This document shows positions 8,866 through 17,322 of a DNA stretch of 64,000 bases, piece after piece (within the stretch, counting starts at the first letter, position 1; each line of letters begins with the position of its first letter). The notes beneath the pieces are model-generated. The model was not told the DNA's origin. It searched no databases and worked only from the letters and a program-made list of their open reading frames with translations. Origin of the DNA: Blastocatellia bacterium (lineage in GTDB: Bacteria > Acidobacteriota > Blastocatellia > UBA7656); the NCBI GenBank assembly GCA_035275065.1, contig DATENM010000102.1, positions 78,011 to 142,010 on the forward strand, read 5' to 3'. Both the position numbers and the translations under genes were made by a program.

Positions 8866-10238
8866 AGACACGAGGCAACATTCTGGTCATTGATGACGAG
8901 GAGCCGATTCTCGATTCGCTCCGATTAAACCTGACGCAATCAGGTTATAGCTGCACGACGGCGCGCAACGGCCAGGAAGGGATCGCGCTGTTTGAAAACG
9001 GCGAATTCGACCTGGTGCTGTGCGACCTGCAACTCCCCGATATGTCCGGCACAGACGTGACTCGCAGGCTGCGCGAAATGCGCGAGTCCATCGAAGTGAT
9101 TATCATCAGCGGCTACGGCTCGGTGGCCAACGCCGTTGATGCCACCAAGGCGGGGGCCTTCCATTTCGTCGAAAAGCCTTTTGAGTTCGACGCCCTGCAA
9201 GTGCTGATCGAGCGCGCCCTGGAGCGCAAGACGCTGATTGAGCAGAGCGACCAGTTGCGCCGCACCTTGCAGCAACGCACCACCTATAGCGACATTGTCG
9301 GGCGCTCGAAACAGATGCAGAACATCTTCGAGATGATCGAGGCGGTCGCCAAGAGCGACGCCAACATTCTGATCGTCGGCGAATCGGGGACCGGCAAGGA
9401 GTTGATCGCCAACGCCATCCACTATAACTCGCACCGCGCCAAGGGGCCGTTCGTCAAAGTTAATTGCGCGGCGCTGCCGAAGGAGTTGATCGAGAGCGAG
9501 CTATTCGGCCACACCAAGGGCGCGTTTACCGGCGCGGCGCGCGACAAAGAGGGCTTGATCGCGCGCGCTAATGGCGGCTCGCTGCTGTTGGACGAAATCG
9601 CCGAGATGCCGCTCGAATTGCAGCCGAAGCTATTGCGTGCCCTTCAGGAGCGCGTCTTTTATCGCCTCGGCAGCGAGCGCCCCGTCGAGGTGGACTTCCG
9701 GCTGGTCTGTTCGACGAACCGCAATCCGCCCGAAGCGGTGCGCAGCGGCGCCTTGCGCGAAGACCTCTACTACCGCATCTCGACGATCACCATCGAAGTG
9801 CCGCCGCTCAAGGAGCGCGCCGAAGACGTACAGTTGCTCGCCGACCATTTTCTCAACCTCTTCGCCGATAAGTACGCGAAGCCTGTGCGCAGCTTCTCGC
9901 AGCCCGCCGTGTCGGCGATGTACAACTATCACTGGCCGGGCAACGTGCGTGAATTAGAATCGGCCATCGAGCGCGCTGTCTTACTGTCAAAAGGCGATGC
10001 GATTGAGCCGACCGATCTGCCGTTTACGGCGATGGAAACGCCGACCATGAGTGCCGCGCACAACAACGATTTCCACGTGCCCGCGGATATGAAGTTGGAA
10101 GATATCGAGCGCGAGGTGATCTTCCAAACCTTGAAGCGGACTAAAGGCAACAAGCAGGCGGCGGCCAACATGCTCGGCATTTACCGTCCGCGCCTTTACA
10201 GCAAAATCCGCAAATACAACCTGACTGAGTTCATGTAA
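8862..10238 (+). CDS. NtrC-family sigma-54-dependent response regulator
   Basis: 458 residues in the classic three-domain order. Receiver domain 1-120 with D11-D12, phospho-acceptor D55 and the KPF motif. AAA+ domain from about 145 with Walker A GESGTGKE, the sigma-54-contacting loop GAFTGA, Walker B GGSLLLDEIAEMP and the arginine-finger region. A Fis-type helix-turn-helix closes the protein (TLKRTKGNKQAAANMLGIYRPRLY split across two helices). All elements needed to remodel sigma-54 polymerase are present. Start is a GTG overlapping the stop of the partner gene. A sigma-54 promoter lies upstream of the operon, so it may activate itself. Confidence 0.94.
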   Translation: MKTRGNILVIDDEEPILDSLRLNLTQSGYSCTTARNGQEGIALFENGEFDLVLCDLQLPDMSGTDVTRRLREMRESIEVIIISGYGSVANAVDATKAGAFHFVEKPFEFDALQVLIERALERKTLIEQSDQLRRTLQQRTTYSDIVGRSKQMQNIFEMIEAVAKSDANILIVGESGTGKELIANAIHYNSHRAKGPFVKVNCAALPKELIESELFGHTKGAFTGAARDKEGLIARANGGSLLLDEIAEMPLELQPKLLRALQERVFYRLGSERPVEVDFRLVCSTNRNPPEAVRSGALREDLYYRISTITIEVPPLKERAEDVQLLADHFLNLFADKYAKPVRSFSQPAVSAMYNYHWPGNVRELESAIERAVLLSKGDAIEPTDLPFTAMETPTMSAAHNNDFHVPADMKLEDIEREVIFQTLKRTKGNKQAAANMLGIYRPRLYSKIRKYNLTEFM

Positions 10239-10433
10239 AGATTTCGGGTTTTCATGGTTTAGCGCGACGCGCCGGCGATTTTGGATTTTGGATTGCATAG
10301 TTAAACGGTGAGCGGTCAGGTTCGACTGCTCTGTTGGTGGAGTTGTGTAGCTATGCGTATACAGAGTCGGAACATCCAAAATTGCCGCGCGAAGCGCATC
10401 TCCTGCCATGAAAATCGAGAATCCAAGATTCCC

Positions 10434-10483
10434 TGGGGTGTGAGATGAGTATGAATAATGGGGTGTGAGATGAGTACGAATAA
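10434..10483 (+). repeat. Tandem 25-bp duplication containing an ATG and its upstream context
   Basis: Two adjacent 25-bp units (10434-10458 and 10459-10483) differ at one base. Each contains GGGGTGTGAG followed by ATGAGTA. The first copy opens a 7-codon frame (MSMNNGV) that stops inside the second unit; the second copy supplies the start of the Ser/Thr kinase. Confidence 0.85.
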
Positions 10484-12311
10484 CGAAACGGTGGATTTGG
10501 CAGCCAACGATGGCATGGCGCTCGTCGGCAGAACTCTCGAAGATAAGTATCGCCTCGAAGCGCTGCTCGGCTCCGGCGGCATGTGTTATGTGTACCGCGC
10601 CACTCACATGCAGATGGGCAAGCAGGTCGCTGTCAAAATTCTCAAGCCGCCTCTCGCCGCCGACACGGCGCTCAGTCAGCGCTTCGAGCAGGAGGCGCGC
10701 GCCGCCTCGCGCATCCATCATCCCAACGCCATCAACGTCATGGATTATGGCATCGGCGAAGGCAATACGCCGTTCATCGTCATGGAGTATGTCAACGGCA
10801 TCACGCTCGGCGAGTTGATTCGGCAACAGGGCGCGCTGTCGCTCGACCGCGCCTCCAACATCCTCCGGCAAATCTGTGGCGCGCTTGACGCCGCGCACGC
10901 CGTGGGCGTCATTCATCGCGACATCAAGCCCGACAACATCATCATCGGCGATTACGGCAACTCTGACTGGGTCGAGGTCGTTGACTTCGGCGTCGCCAAG
11001 ATTCGCGAGGACTTGAATCGCCGCGTCGCGTTGACCGGCGACAACGTCCTTGTCGGCACGCCGCGCTATATGTCGCCGGAGCAATGCGAAGAGCACCCGG
11101 TTGATGCGCGCAGCGACATCTACTCGCTGGGTGTCGTGCTTTATGAGATGCTCGCCGGCTCGACGCCCTTCAAGTGGGATTCGTCCACGCGCCTGCTGGT
11201 GGCGCATGTGACAGAGCCTCCCGAACCATTGCGGGCGCAGCGCCCAGACATCCCGGCGGCGGTTGAAGCTGTCGTCATGCAGGCGCTCGAAAAAGACCCC
11301 GACCGCCGCCCGCAAAGCGCCGGCGAGTTTGCACGCATGTTTGAAGAAGCGGCGCAACTCGGACAGCCGGTGCGTGCCACAGGCAACCGCGGCGGCGCCT
11401 TCTCGCGCATTCAAGTCCCGCTCGGCAATGAGCCCCCGGCGGCGACGACCGCTGCCGTCGACGGGGACGATGAAGCCACTGTCGTGCGCCCGCGCCCGGC
11501 AGCCCTCAGCCGCATAGACACGCCCGTTGATGGGCGCGTCAACACACCGCCGGCAGGCGTCGCGGCAGACGTTTACGTTCGCCCGGATCGTTATCCGGGC
11601 ACGCCCTACGTGGTCGCGACCCGTGACCATCGCAGCTCGACGGTCATCTGGGTAGCAGTTATCGGTGTGTTGATCGCTGCGGGCATCGCGGCCTATCTCG
11701 TCTTCGGCAATCGCTGGTTCGGCGCGACGACGACGCGCGAAGCGATCATTGACGCGCAGCAGTCGGTGACCACGGCGCTGGCGCTGGTCGAACTGCTGCC
11801 GAAAGATCATCCGCTCCGCACCTACTCATCGAACCTGCGCGAATGGCAGGGCGAGTTAAAAGTCTATGCACAGGCCAACAACAACGATCCGCAGGTGACG
11901 CAGCGCGCCGAGGGTTATCGTCAGAAGGCGGATGACATCGCCGCACAGACGCGCACCGCGCTGGCCTCGCTTGGCCGAGAAGTGCCGGCGAACATCAACG
12001 CGCCGGCGCCCAGCAGCAGTGCGTCGGCAGGTGTGGCGCCGCCAACTGAAGAGCGACCAGCGGGCGAAGCCCCGGCGAATGCCAACCGGCATCACGCCTC
12101 GGCGAACCACAACGAGGCTGACGCGGATGAAGAGGAAGCCGCGCAGAAACCAGAGGAGACCCCCAACGCTAACGCCAATCGCCGCCGTCGCGCCGAGCCG
12201 CCCGCGGTCGAGCCTGTGCAGTCGCCCGACGCGCCGCAGAACGCCAACCGCCGTAAAGATCGCACCCCACCGAAAGTAAACCCGGTGAACAGCAACGAGA
12301 ATTATGAATAG
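10470..12311 (+). CDS. Membrane-anchored Ser/Thr protein kinase, PknB-like
   Basis: An N-terminal Hanks-type kinase: glycine loop LLGSGGMCYVY (32-42), ATP-binding K56, catalytic HRD 149-151, DFG 172-174 and GTPRYMSPEQ. One membrane helix follows at about 391-412 (VIWVAVIGVLIAAGIAAYLVF), so the kinase faces the cytoplasm. The extracellular part has a short helical region and then a ~100-residue low-complexity tail rich in Asn, Ala and Arg with repeated NANR/NANRRR motifs. No PASTA domains are visible. The start is chosen at 10470, in the second copy of a tandem duplication; an upstream in-frame ATG at 10458 would add four residues. A heptamer repeat begins inside its stop codon. Confidence 0.92.
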   Translation: MSTNNETVDLAANDGMALVGRTLEDKYRLEALLGSGGMCYVYRATHMQMGKQVAVKILKPPLAADTALSQRFEQEARAASRIHHPNAINVMDYGIGEGNTPFIVMEYVNGITLGELIRQQGALSLDRASNILRQICGALDAAHAVGVIHRDIKPDNIIIGDYGNSDWVEVVDFGVAKIREDLNRRVALTGDNVLVGTPRYMSPEQCEEHPVDARSDIYSLGVVLYEMLAGSTPFKWDSSTRLLVAHVTEPPEPLRAQRPDIPAAVEAVVMQALEKDPDRRPQSAGEFARMFEEAAQLGQPVRATGNRGGAFSRIQVPLGNEPPAATTAAVDGDDEATVVRPRPAALSRIDTPVDGRVNTPPAGVAADVYVRPDRYPGTPYVVATRDHRSSTVIWVAVIGVLIAAGIAAYLVFGNRWFGATTTREAIIDAQQSVTTALALVELLPKDHPLRTYSSNLREWQGELKVYAQANNNDPQVTQRAEGYRQKADDIAAQTRTALASLGREVPANINAPAPSSSASAGVAPPTEERPAGEAPANANRHHASANHNEADADEEEAAQKPEETPNANANRRRRAEPPAVEPVQSPDAPQNANRRKDRTPPKVNPVNSNENYE

Positions 12312-12415
12312 GGGCCAGGGGCTAGGGGGAAACGGAAGCGCTTCGCGCCTTTCTCTACTAGCCTCTAACCCCTATTTCCTAGTCCCCAGCCCCTAGCCCC
12401 CTAATCCCTGGCCCC
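12311..12415. repeat. Heptamer palindrome element B (GGGGCTA/GGGGCCA units)
   Basis: Left arm from 12311 with GGGGCCA, GGGGCTA, GGGGGAA. The right arm (12362-12415), read in reverse complement, has GGGGCCA, GGGATTA, an 8-mer, GGGGCTG, GGGACTA, GGAAATA, GGGGTTA. The first base of the left arm is the last base of the kinase stop codon TAG. Same architecture as the other heptamer elements but with a G-rich unit. Confidence 0.75.
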
Positions 12416-12478
12416 TTCTCCGCAGAGGGTTGTTTGCGCCTGCTTAAAGGCGCGTGATACGATTCGCCTCTGGGAGCA

Positions 12479-13738
12479 ATGATGATCGAACAAACCAGCG
12501 CCATCGAAAAGACCGTCCTCAAAAACGGGCTCACCGTCATCAGCGAACAGATGAATCATGTGCGCTCGGCTTCCGTCGGCATCTGGGTGCGCTCGGGCTC
12601 GCGTCACGAAAGCGCGCCGCTCAATGGCATTTCGCACTTCATCGAGCACACGCTTTTCAAAGGCACGCGCAACCGCACCTCGCGCGAAATCGCGGTCGAA
12701 AGCGACGCCATCGGCGGTCACGTTGACGCCTTCACCAGCCGCGAGGTCGCCGCTTACTACGTCAAAGTCCTCGACGAGCACCTGTCGCGCGCCTTCGATC
12801 TGATTGCTGATCTCGTGACCGCGCCGCTGTTTGACAACAGCGAGCTTGACCGCGAGCGCAACGTCGTGATGGAAGAGATCAAGATGGTCGAAGACACCCC
12901 CGACGATCTCGTCCACGAAGTCTTCGTCGCCAACTTCTGGCCGGACCACCCGCTGGGCCGCTCAATCCTTGGGACAGCAAAGACGCTGGCGACCTTCGAT
13001 CACGAGCGGGTTGCCGCTTACTTTCAAAACGTCTATACGCCGCGCAACCTGGTCATCGCTGCCGCCGGCAACGTCGAGCACGGGGCCTTTGTCGAAATGG
13101 TCGAGCGCTACCTTGGCGGCTTGGTTGACCGGCCTGTTGATCTGATCTCGTCGGCGCCAACGCATGCGTCCTCGCGCGTTATCATCAGCAAAGACCTGGA
13201 GCAGGCGCACCTGATGATGGGGACGCCCTGTCCGCCAATGATGTCCAAGGATCGTTACGCCGTGCATACGCTGAATGTCATCCTCGGCGGCGGCATGAGC
13301 TCGCGGCTGTTTCAAACCATTCGCGAAGACAACGGGTTGGCCTATGCGGTTTTCTCAGGCGTTAACGCCTACACGGACGCCGGCTACCTGTCGGTTTACG
13401 CGGCGACCTCGCCTGAGCAGATCGATGATGTCATCCGTTTGAGCAATGCGGAATTCGACCGGCTCAAAGTCGAAGCGGTCTCCGACGCCGAGTTGCAGCG
13501 CGCCAAGGATCAGCTCAAAGTGTCGATCATGCTGGGGCTGGAAAGCAGTTCGGCACGCATGAGCAATCTGGCGCGGCAGGAGATTTTCTATGGCCGCCAG
13601 TTCACGCTCGACGAAATTCTCGAACGCATTGATCGCGTGACCGCGGATGACGTGCAACGCATGGCGCAGACGATCTTCGGCGACGAGATGGCGGTCACAG
13701 CTATCGGCCAGATCGAATCATTAGACATCATGCAGTAG
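12479..13738 (+). CDS. M16 family zinc protease (mitochondrial processing peptidase-like)
   Basis: 419 residues. The inverted zinc motif HFIEH lies at 53-57 (HxxEH), with the third ligand E133 in RNVVMEEIKM, about 76 residues on, as the family requires. The C-terminal half is the second, inactive M16 domain, with the substrate-binding GGGMSSRLFQTIREDNGLAY region. These soluble peptidases cut short peptides or signal sequences; the physiological substrate here is unknown. No signal peptide is evident. GGGAG precedes two consecutive ATG codons (12479, 12482). Identification of the family is secure, the role is not. Confidence 0.93.
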   Translation: MMIEQTSAIEKTVLKNGLTVISEQMNHVRSASVGIWVRSGSRHESAPLNGISHFIEHTLFKGTRNRTSREIAVESDAIGGHVDAFTSREVAAYYVKVLDEHLSRAFDLIADLVTAPLFDNSELDRERNVVMEEIKMVEDTPDDLVHEVFVANFWPDHPLGRSILGTAKTLATFDHERVAAYFQNVYTPRNLVIAAAGNVEHGAFVEMVERYLGGLVDRPVDLISSAPTHASSRVIISKDLEQAHLMMGTPCPPMMSKDRYAVHTLNVILGGGMSSRLFQTIREDNGLAYAVFSGVNAYTDAGYLSVYAATSPEQIDDVIRLSNAEFDRLKVEAVSDAELQRAKDQLKVSIMLGLESSSARMSNLARQEIFYGRQFTLDEILERIDRVTADDVQRMAQTIFGDEMAVTAIGQIESLDIMQ

Positions 13739-13749
13739 AAGCAGCCAGA

Positions 13750-13893
13750 AGCTCCGTTAGGAGCGCAATGTTTATAGTCAGCCGGCTCGTTTAATTCTCA
13801 AGCTCCGACAGGAGCGGAATGTCGCCATTGCGCCCCTACGGGGCTTGGTTTCTATTGATCTCTGTAACTATAAACATTGCGTCCCTACGGGAC
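13750..13893. repeat. Intergenic repeat cluster with four related inverted units
   Basis: Two direct units (13750-13777, AGCTCCGTTAGGAGCGCAAT then GTTTATAG; and 13801-13821, AGCTCCGACAGGAGCGGAAT) are followed by two inverted relatives (13826-13846 and 13868-13893). The outermost pair shares the CTATAAACATTGCG end. Each unit also has an internal dyad (GCTCC...GGAGC). It fills nearly the whole gap between the M16 and MBL-fold genes; no ORF is seen in it. Confidence 0.8.
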
Positions 13894-13927
13894 GGGGAAG
13901 GACTTTCTGCTTCCTGCTTACTAATCC

Positions 13928-14722
13928 ATGAGACTCATCGTCTTAGGCAGCGGCAGTTCCGGCAACGCGCTTTTTATTGAAGCGGGCGAGACAGGCGTGC
14001 TCGTTGACGTCGGGTTGTCGGCCAAGGAAACGGCGCGGCGCATGAGCGAAGCCGGCATTGATCTGGCGCGGCTCTCAGGCATTGTCGTCACCCACGAGCA
14101 TGCCGATCACGTCAAAGGCGTGCGGGTGATGTCAAAGACGATTAGCGCGCCGGTCTTTATCTCGCAGGCGACGCGCGAAGAGTGCCACTTCCCTGCCGCC
14201 GGCGACGGCATTCATTGGGGCGAAGCGATCTCGTCAAGTCAGGACTTCCAGATCGGCAGCCTCGAATTCCACCCGTTCACAATCCCGCACGACGGCATAG
14301 ACACCTTCGCCTTTACGGTTCAGGCCGAAGGCATCAAGGTCGGCATCGTCACCGACCTCGGCTACATCACGCAACTGGTTGCCGAACGCTTGCGCGGCTG
14401 CGACTTCGTGATGATCGAAGCGAACCACGACCGCGACATGCTGAAGGTCGGGCCGTATCCTTGGCCGCTCAAGCAACGCATTGCCAGCAACACCGGCCAT
14501 CTGTCGAACGACGAGATGGCGCGCTGGATGAAAGAAGATTTTGACGGCCGCGCCGCGCATATTGTACTGGCGCACCTGTCGCGGCAATGCAATCACCCGG
14601 AGCTGGCGCGGCTGTCGGCCTTGCAAGCATTAGAAGCGCGCGGCCCGTCGTTTTACCCGGAGGCCGAGCGCCGCATCACGGTCGCGCAACACGACCGCGC
14701 AACCCAGTGGTTCGAGCTATGA
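13928..14722 (+). CDS. Metallo-beta-lactamase-fold hydrolase, YycJ/WalJ-like
   Basis: 264 residues. The metal site THEHADH gives H56, H58, D60 and H61. GSGSSGNA at 7-14 and HLSNDEMARWM near 195 are typical of the YycJ/WalJ branch, whose B. subtilis member is linked to DNA repair and wall regulation. Substrate here is unknown; phosphodiester cleavage is an inference from the fold. A heptamer palindrome follows within ten bases of the stop. The gene precedes purB but probably not as a functional partner. Confidence 0.88.
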   Translation: MRLIVLGSGSSGNALFIEAGETGVLVDVGLSAKETARRMSEAGIDLARLSGIVVTHEHADHVKGVRVMSKTISAPVFISQATREECHFPAAGDGIHWGEAISSSQDFQIGSLEFHPFTIPHDGIDTFAFTVQAEGIKVGIVTDLGYITQLVAERLRGCDFVMIEANHDRDMLKVGPYPWPLKQRIASNTGHLSNDEMARWMKEDFDGRAAHIVLAHLSRQCNHPELARLSALQALEARGPSFYPEAERRITVAQHDRATQWFEL

Positions 14723-14731
14723 AAAGAAGAA

Positions 14732-14875
<144 letters not shown>

Positions 14876-14876
14876 T

Positions 14877-16205
14877 ATGATTGAACGCTACACACTGCCC
14901 GAAATGGGCGCGATCTGGACGGAGCAGAATCGCTTTCAGAAATGGCTCGACGTGGAGATCGCCGCCTGCGAGGTTCACGCAGAGATGGGCACCATCCCTG
15001 CCGACGCCGTCGAAGTCATCAAGCAGAAAGCACGCTTCGACGTCGCGCGCATCACCGAGATCGAGCGCACCACGCGCCACGATGTGATTGCCTTCACGAC
15101 GGCGCTCGCGGAGAACATCGGCCCCGAATCGCGCTTCGTTCACTTCGGCCTGACATCTTCAGACGTCGTTGACACGGCCAACGCGCTGCTGATGCGCGAG
15201 GCCGCCGACCTTCTGTTGAAAGACCTCGACCGATTGGGCGACGCCCTGCGCCGCCGCGCCTTCGAGCACAAAGACACGGTAATGATGGGCCGCACGCACG
15301 GCGTCCATGCCGAAGTGACGACCTTCGGGCTGGTGCTGGCGCTTTATTACGCCGACAACGAGCGCAATAAAGTACGCTTGCGGCGAGCGCGCGACACCGT
15401 CAGCGTCGGCAAGATCAGCGGCGCGGTCGGCACCTTTGCGCACCTCGACCCCGAAGTCGAAGAGCGCGTTTGTCAGAAGCTTGGATTAAAGGCCGCGCCG
15501 ATTTCTACTCAGGTCATTCAGCGCGACCGCCACGCCGAGTTTCATTCCGTGCTGGCCATCATCACGGCGTCGCTTGAAAAGATCGCGCTTGAAGTTCGCC
15601 ACCTGCAACGCACCGAAGTGCGCGAAGCTCAGGAGCCGTTTTCCGCCGGCCAGAAAGGCTCGTCGGCCATGCCGCATAAGCGCAACCCGGTCACTTCGGA
15701 ACAGATTTGCGGACTGGCCCGTGTCGTGCGCGGCAATGCGCAAGCGGCGTTTGAAAACATCGCCCTCTGGCATGAACGCGACATCTCGCACTCGTCGGTC
15801 GAGCGCGTCATCCTGCCCGACTCGTGCATCCTCACCGACTACCTGTTGCAGAAAACCATCTGGTTGATTGACGGGCTGATAGTCAACGCCCGACGAATGC
15901 GCGAGACGGTCGAATCGCTGGGCGGTGTGACGGCGAGCGGGCGCTTGCTGCTGGCGCTCACGGCCAGCGGTCTGACGCGCGAGGAGGCTTACACAGTCGT
16001 CCAGCCGATGGCGATGCGCGTCTGGGACGAAGGCGCCAACTTCCGCGAGCTGGTGATGCACAACCCGCAGGTCACCGAACGCATATCACCCGCGGACCTC
16101 GACGCGCTCTTCGACCTGCGCCACCATCTCCGCAATGTGGATAAGATTTTCGAAAGAGTTTTTGGAGGAGAGAAGTCAGGAGTCAGGAACCAGAAGTCGG
16201 AATGA
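14877..16205 (+). CDS. purB: Adenylosuccinate lyase
   Basis: Catalyses two fumarate-releasing steps: SAICAR to AICAR, and adenylosuccinate to AMP. The fumarase/aspartase superfamily signature GSSAMPHKRNP lies near 261-271; GLTSSDVVDTANAL and GRTHGVHAE are the other active-site segments. The body ends normally at about residue 431; the last eleven residues (EKSGVRNQKSE) are encoded by the left arm of a heptamer palindrome and are not part of the family fold. The start ATG is one base after another heptamer array, so there is no recognisable Shine-Dalgarno sequence. Followed by purS and purQ in the same direction, forming a purine operon interrupted only by repeats. Confidence 0.96.
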   Translation: MIERYTLPEMGAIWTEQNRFQKWLDVEIAACEVHAEMGTIPADAVEVIKQKARFDVARITEIERTTRHDVIAFTTALAENIGPESRFVHFGLTSSDVVDTANALLMREAADLLLKDLDRLGDALRRRAFEHKDTVMMGRTHGVHAEVTTFGLVLALYYADNERNKVRLRRARDTVSVGKISGAVGTFAHLDPEVEERVCQKLGLKAAPISTQVIQRDRHAEFHSVLAIITASLEKIALEVRHLQRTEVREAQEPFSAGQKGSSAMPHKRNPVTSEQICGLARVVRGNAQAAFENIALWHERDISHSSVERVILPDSCILTDYLLQKTIWLIDGLIVNARRMRETVESLGGVTASGRLLLALTASGLTREEAYTVVQPMAMRVWDEGANFRELVMHNPQVTERISPADLDALFDLRHHLRNVDKIFERVFGGEKSGVRNQKSE

Positions 16206-16270
16206 ACAAGGAAGGCGGCAACCGCCGCCGCTTTTATTCTGACCCCTGGCTCCCGACTCCTGACTCCTGG
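16175..16270. repeat. Heptamer palindrome element D inside the 3' end of purB
   Basis: Left arm 16175-16202 keeps the 7-nt phase: GTCAGGA, GTCAGGA, ACCAGAA, GTCGGAA. Right arm 16240-16270 holds inverted units. The core shares GGCGGCA and CGCCGCTTTTATTCT with the element before purB. The left arm is translated as the purB C-terminus and its edge supplies the stop; the right arm ends four bases before the purS start. Confidence 0.9.
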
Positions 16271-16274
16271 AATT

Positions 16275-16532
16275 ATGAAAGCCAAAATCTACGTCACTTT
16301 GAAACCGAGCGTGCTCGACCCGCAGGGCAAAGCGATTCATCACGCTGTCGAAACGATTGGCTATCGCGGCATCGCCGACGTGCGTCAGGGCAAATACTTT
16401 GAAGTGATGCTTGACCAGTCGCTATCGGTCGAAGACGCCCGCACCGCCGTCGAGCGCATGGCGCATGATGTGCTCGCCAACCCGGTCATCGAAGACTATC
16501 GCGTCGAGCTAGATTCGGAATCCGCTTCGTGA
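16275..16532 (+). CDS. purS: Phosphoribosylformylglycinamidine synthase, PurS subunit
   Basis: 85 residues with the PurS pattern: MKAKIYVTLKPSVLDPQGKA at the start, HHAVETIGYRGIADVRQGKYF and a C-terminal VIEDYRVEL strand. PurS bridges PurQ and PurL in the three-component FGAR amidotransferase of Gram-positive-type organisms. purQ follows after about 70 bases, and a small-type purL lies downstream, so all three components are present. Start ATG follows the right arm of a heptamer palindrome. Confidence 0.94.
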   Translation: MKAKIYVTLKPSVLDPQGKAIHHAVETIGYRGIADVRQGKYFEVMLDQSLSVEDARTAVERMAHDVLANPVIEDYRVELDSESAS

Positions 16533-16604
16533 GATAATGTGGCTTACCAGGCAAGTCTAGATAACGGTACAGCCTCCAGATCATCACGGAAGGGATTGAG
16601 AGCG

Positions 16605-17312
16605 ATGAAATTCGGCGTCGTCGTGTTTCCGGGTTCCAATTGCGACCACGACACTTATCACGTCCTCAGCAAAGTCGTCGGCCAGCCTGTAGACTTCATC
16701 TGGCATCGGCAAAGCACGCTCAACGGCTGCGATGCGGTGATCCTGCCGGGCGGCTTTTCTTACGGCGATTATCTGCGCACTGGCGCCATTGCTCGCTTCA
16801 GCCCCGTTATGGGCGCGGTCAAAGAGTTCGCCTCGCGCGGCGGGCTGGTGATGGGCATCTGCAACGGCTTTCAGATTCTCTGCGAAGCCGGCCTATTGCC
16901 GGGGGCGCTGCTGCGCAACGCCAACCTGAAGTTCATCTGCGGTCACGTCAACATGCGCGTCGAAACCACGGACACGCCGTTCACCGGCCATTGCCAGACG
17001 GGGCAGGTGCTATCGGTGCCGATTGCTCACGGTGATGGCAACTATTACTGCGACGCCGCGACGCTCGCCGAGCTGCAACGCGACAACCGCATCATCTTTC
17101 GCTACTCGGACGGGCAGGGCCGGACGAACCGCGCGAGCAACCCGAACGGCTCGCTCGACCACATCGCCGGCATCTGCAACCGCGAGCGTAACGTGCTCGG
17201 CTTGATGCCGCACCCGGAGCGCGCCAGCGACATGCTGCTTGGCAGTCAAGACGGGCGGATTATCTTCTTTTCACTCGCCGACACACTGGCCGAGGTAGCA
17301 AAGGCGTCCTAA
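16605..17312 (+). CDS. purQ: Phosphoribosylformylglycinamidine synthase, glutaminase subunit PurQ
   Basis: Class I glutamine amidotransferase that delivers ammonia to PurL. The nucleophile elbow GICNGFQIL carries C86, and the catalytic His-Glu pair is in MPHPERASD near the C-terminus. FPGSNCDHDT at the N-terminus and GGFSYGDYLR are PurQ-specific. The ATG at 16605 is preferred to upstream in-frame codons because AAGGGA lies about 10 bases before it and homology begins at MKFGVVVFPG. 235 residues, normal length. The next gene on this strand, purL, is separated by an inverted gene. Confidence 0.95.
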   Translation: MKFGVVVFPGSNCDHDTYHVLSKVVGQPVDFIWHRQSTLNGCDAVILPGGFSYGDYLRTGAIARFSPVMGAVKEFASRGGLVMGICNGFQILCEAGLLPGALLRNANLKFICGHVNMRVETTDTPFTGHCQTGQVLSVPIAHGDGNYYCDAATLAELQRDNRIIFRYSDGQGRTNRASNPNGSLDHIAGICNRERNVLGLMPHPERASDMLLGSQDGRIIFFSLADTLAEVAKAS

Positions 17313-17322
17313 AGACTGCGGC

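Noticed and set aside
9987..11810. 607-codon minus-strand frame opposite the kinase gene
   Set aside because: A GC-rich shadow of two well-supported plus-strand genes; no motif and no ribosome binding site.
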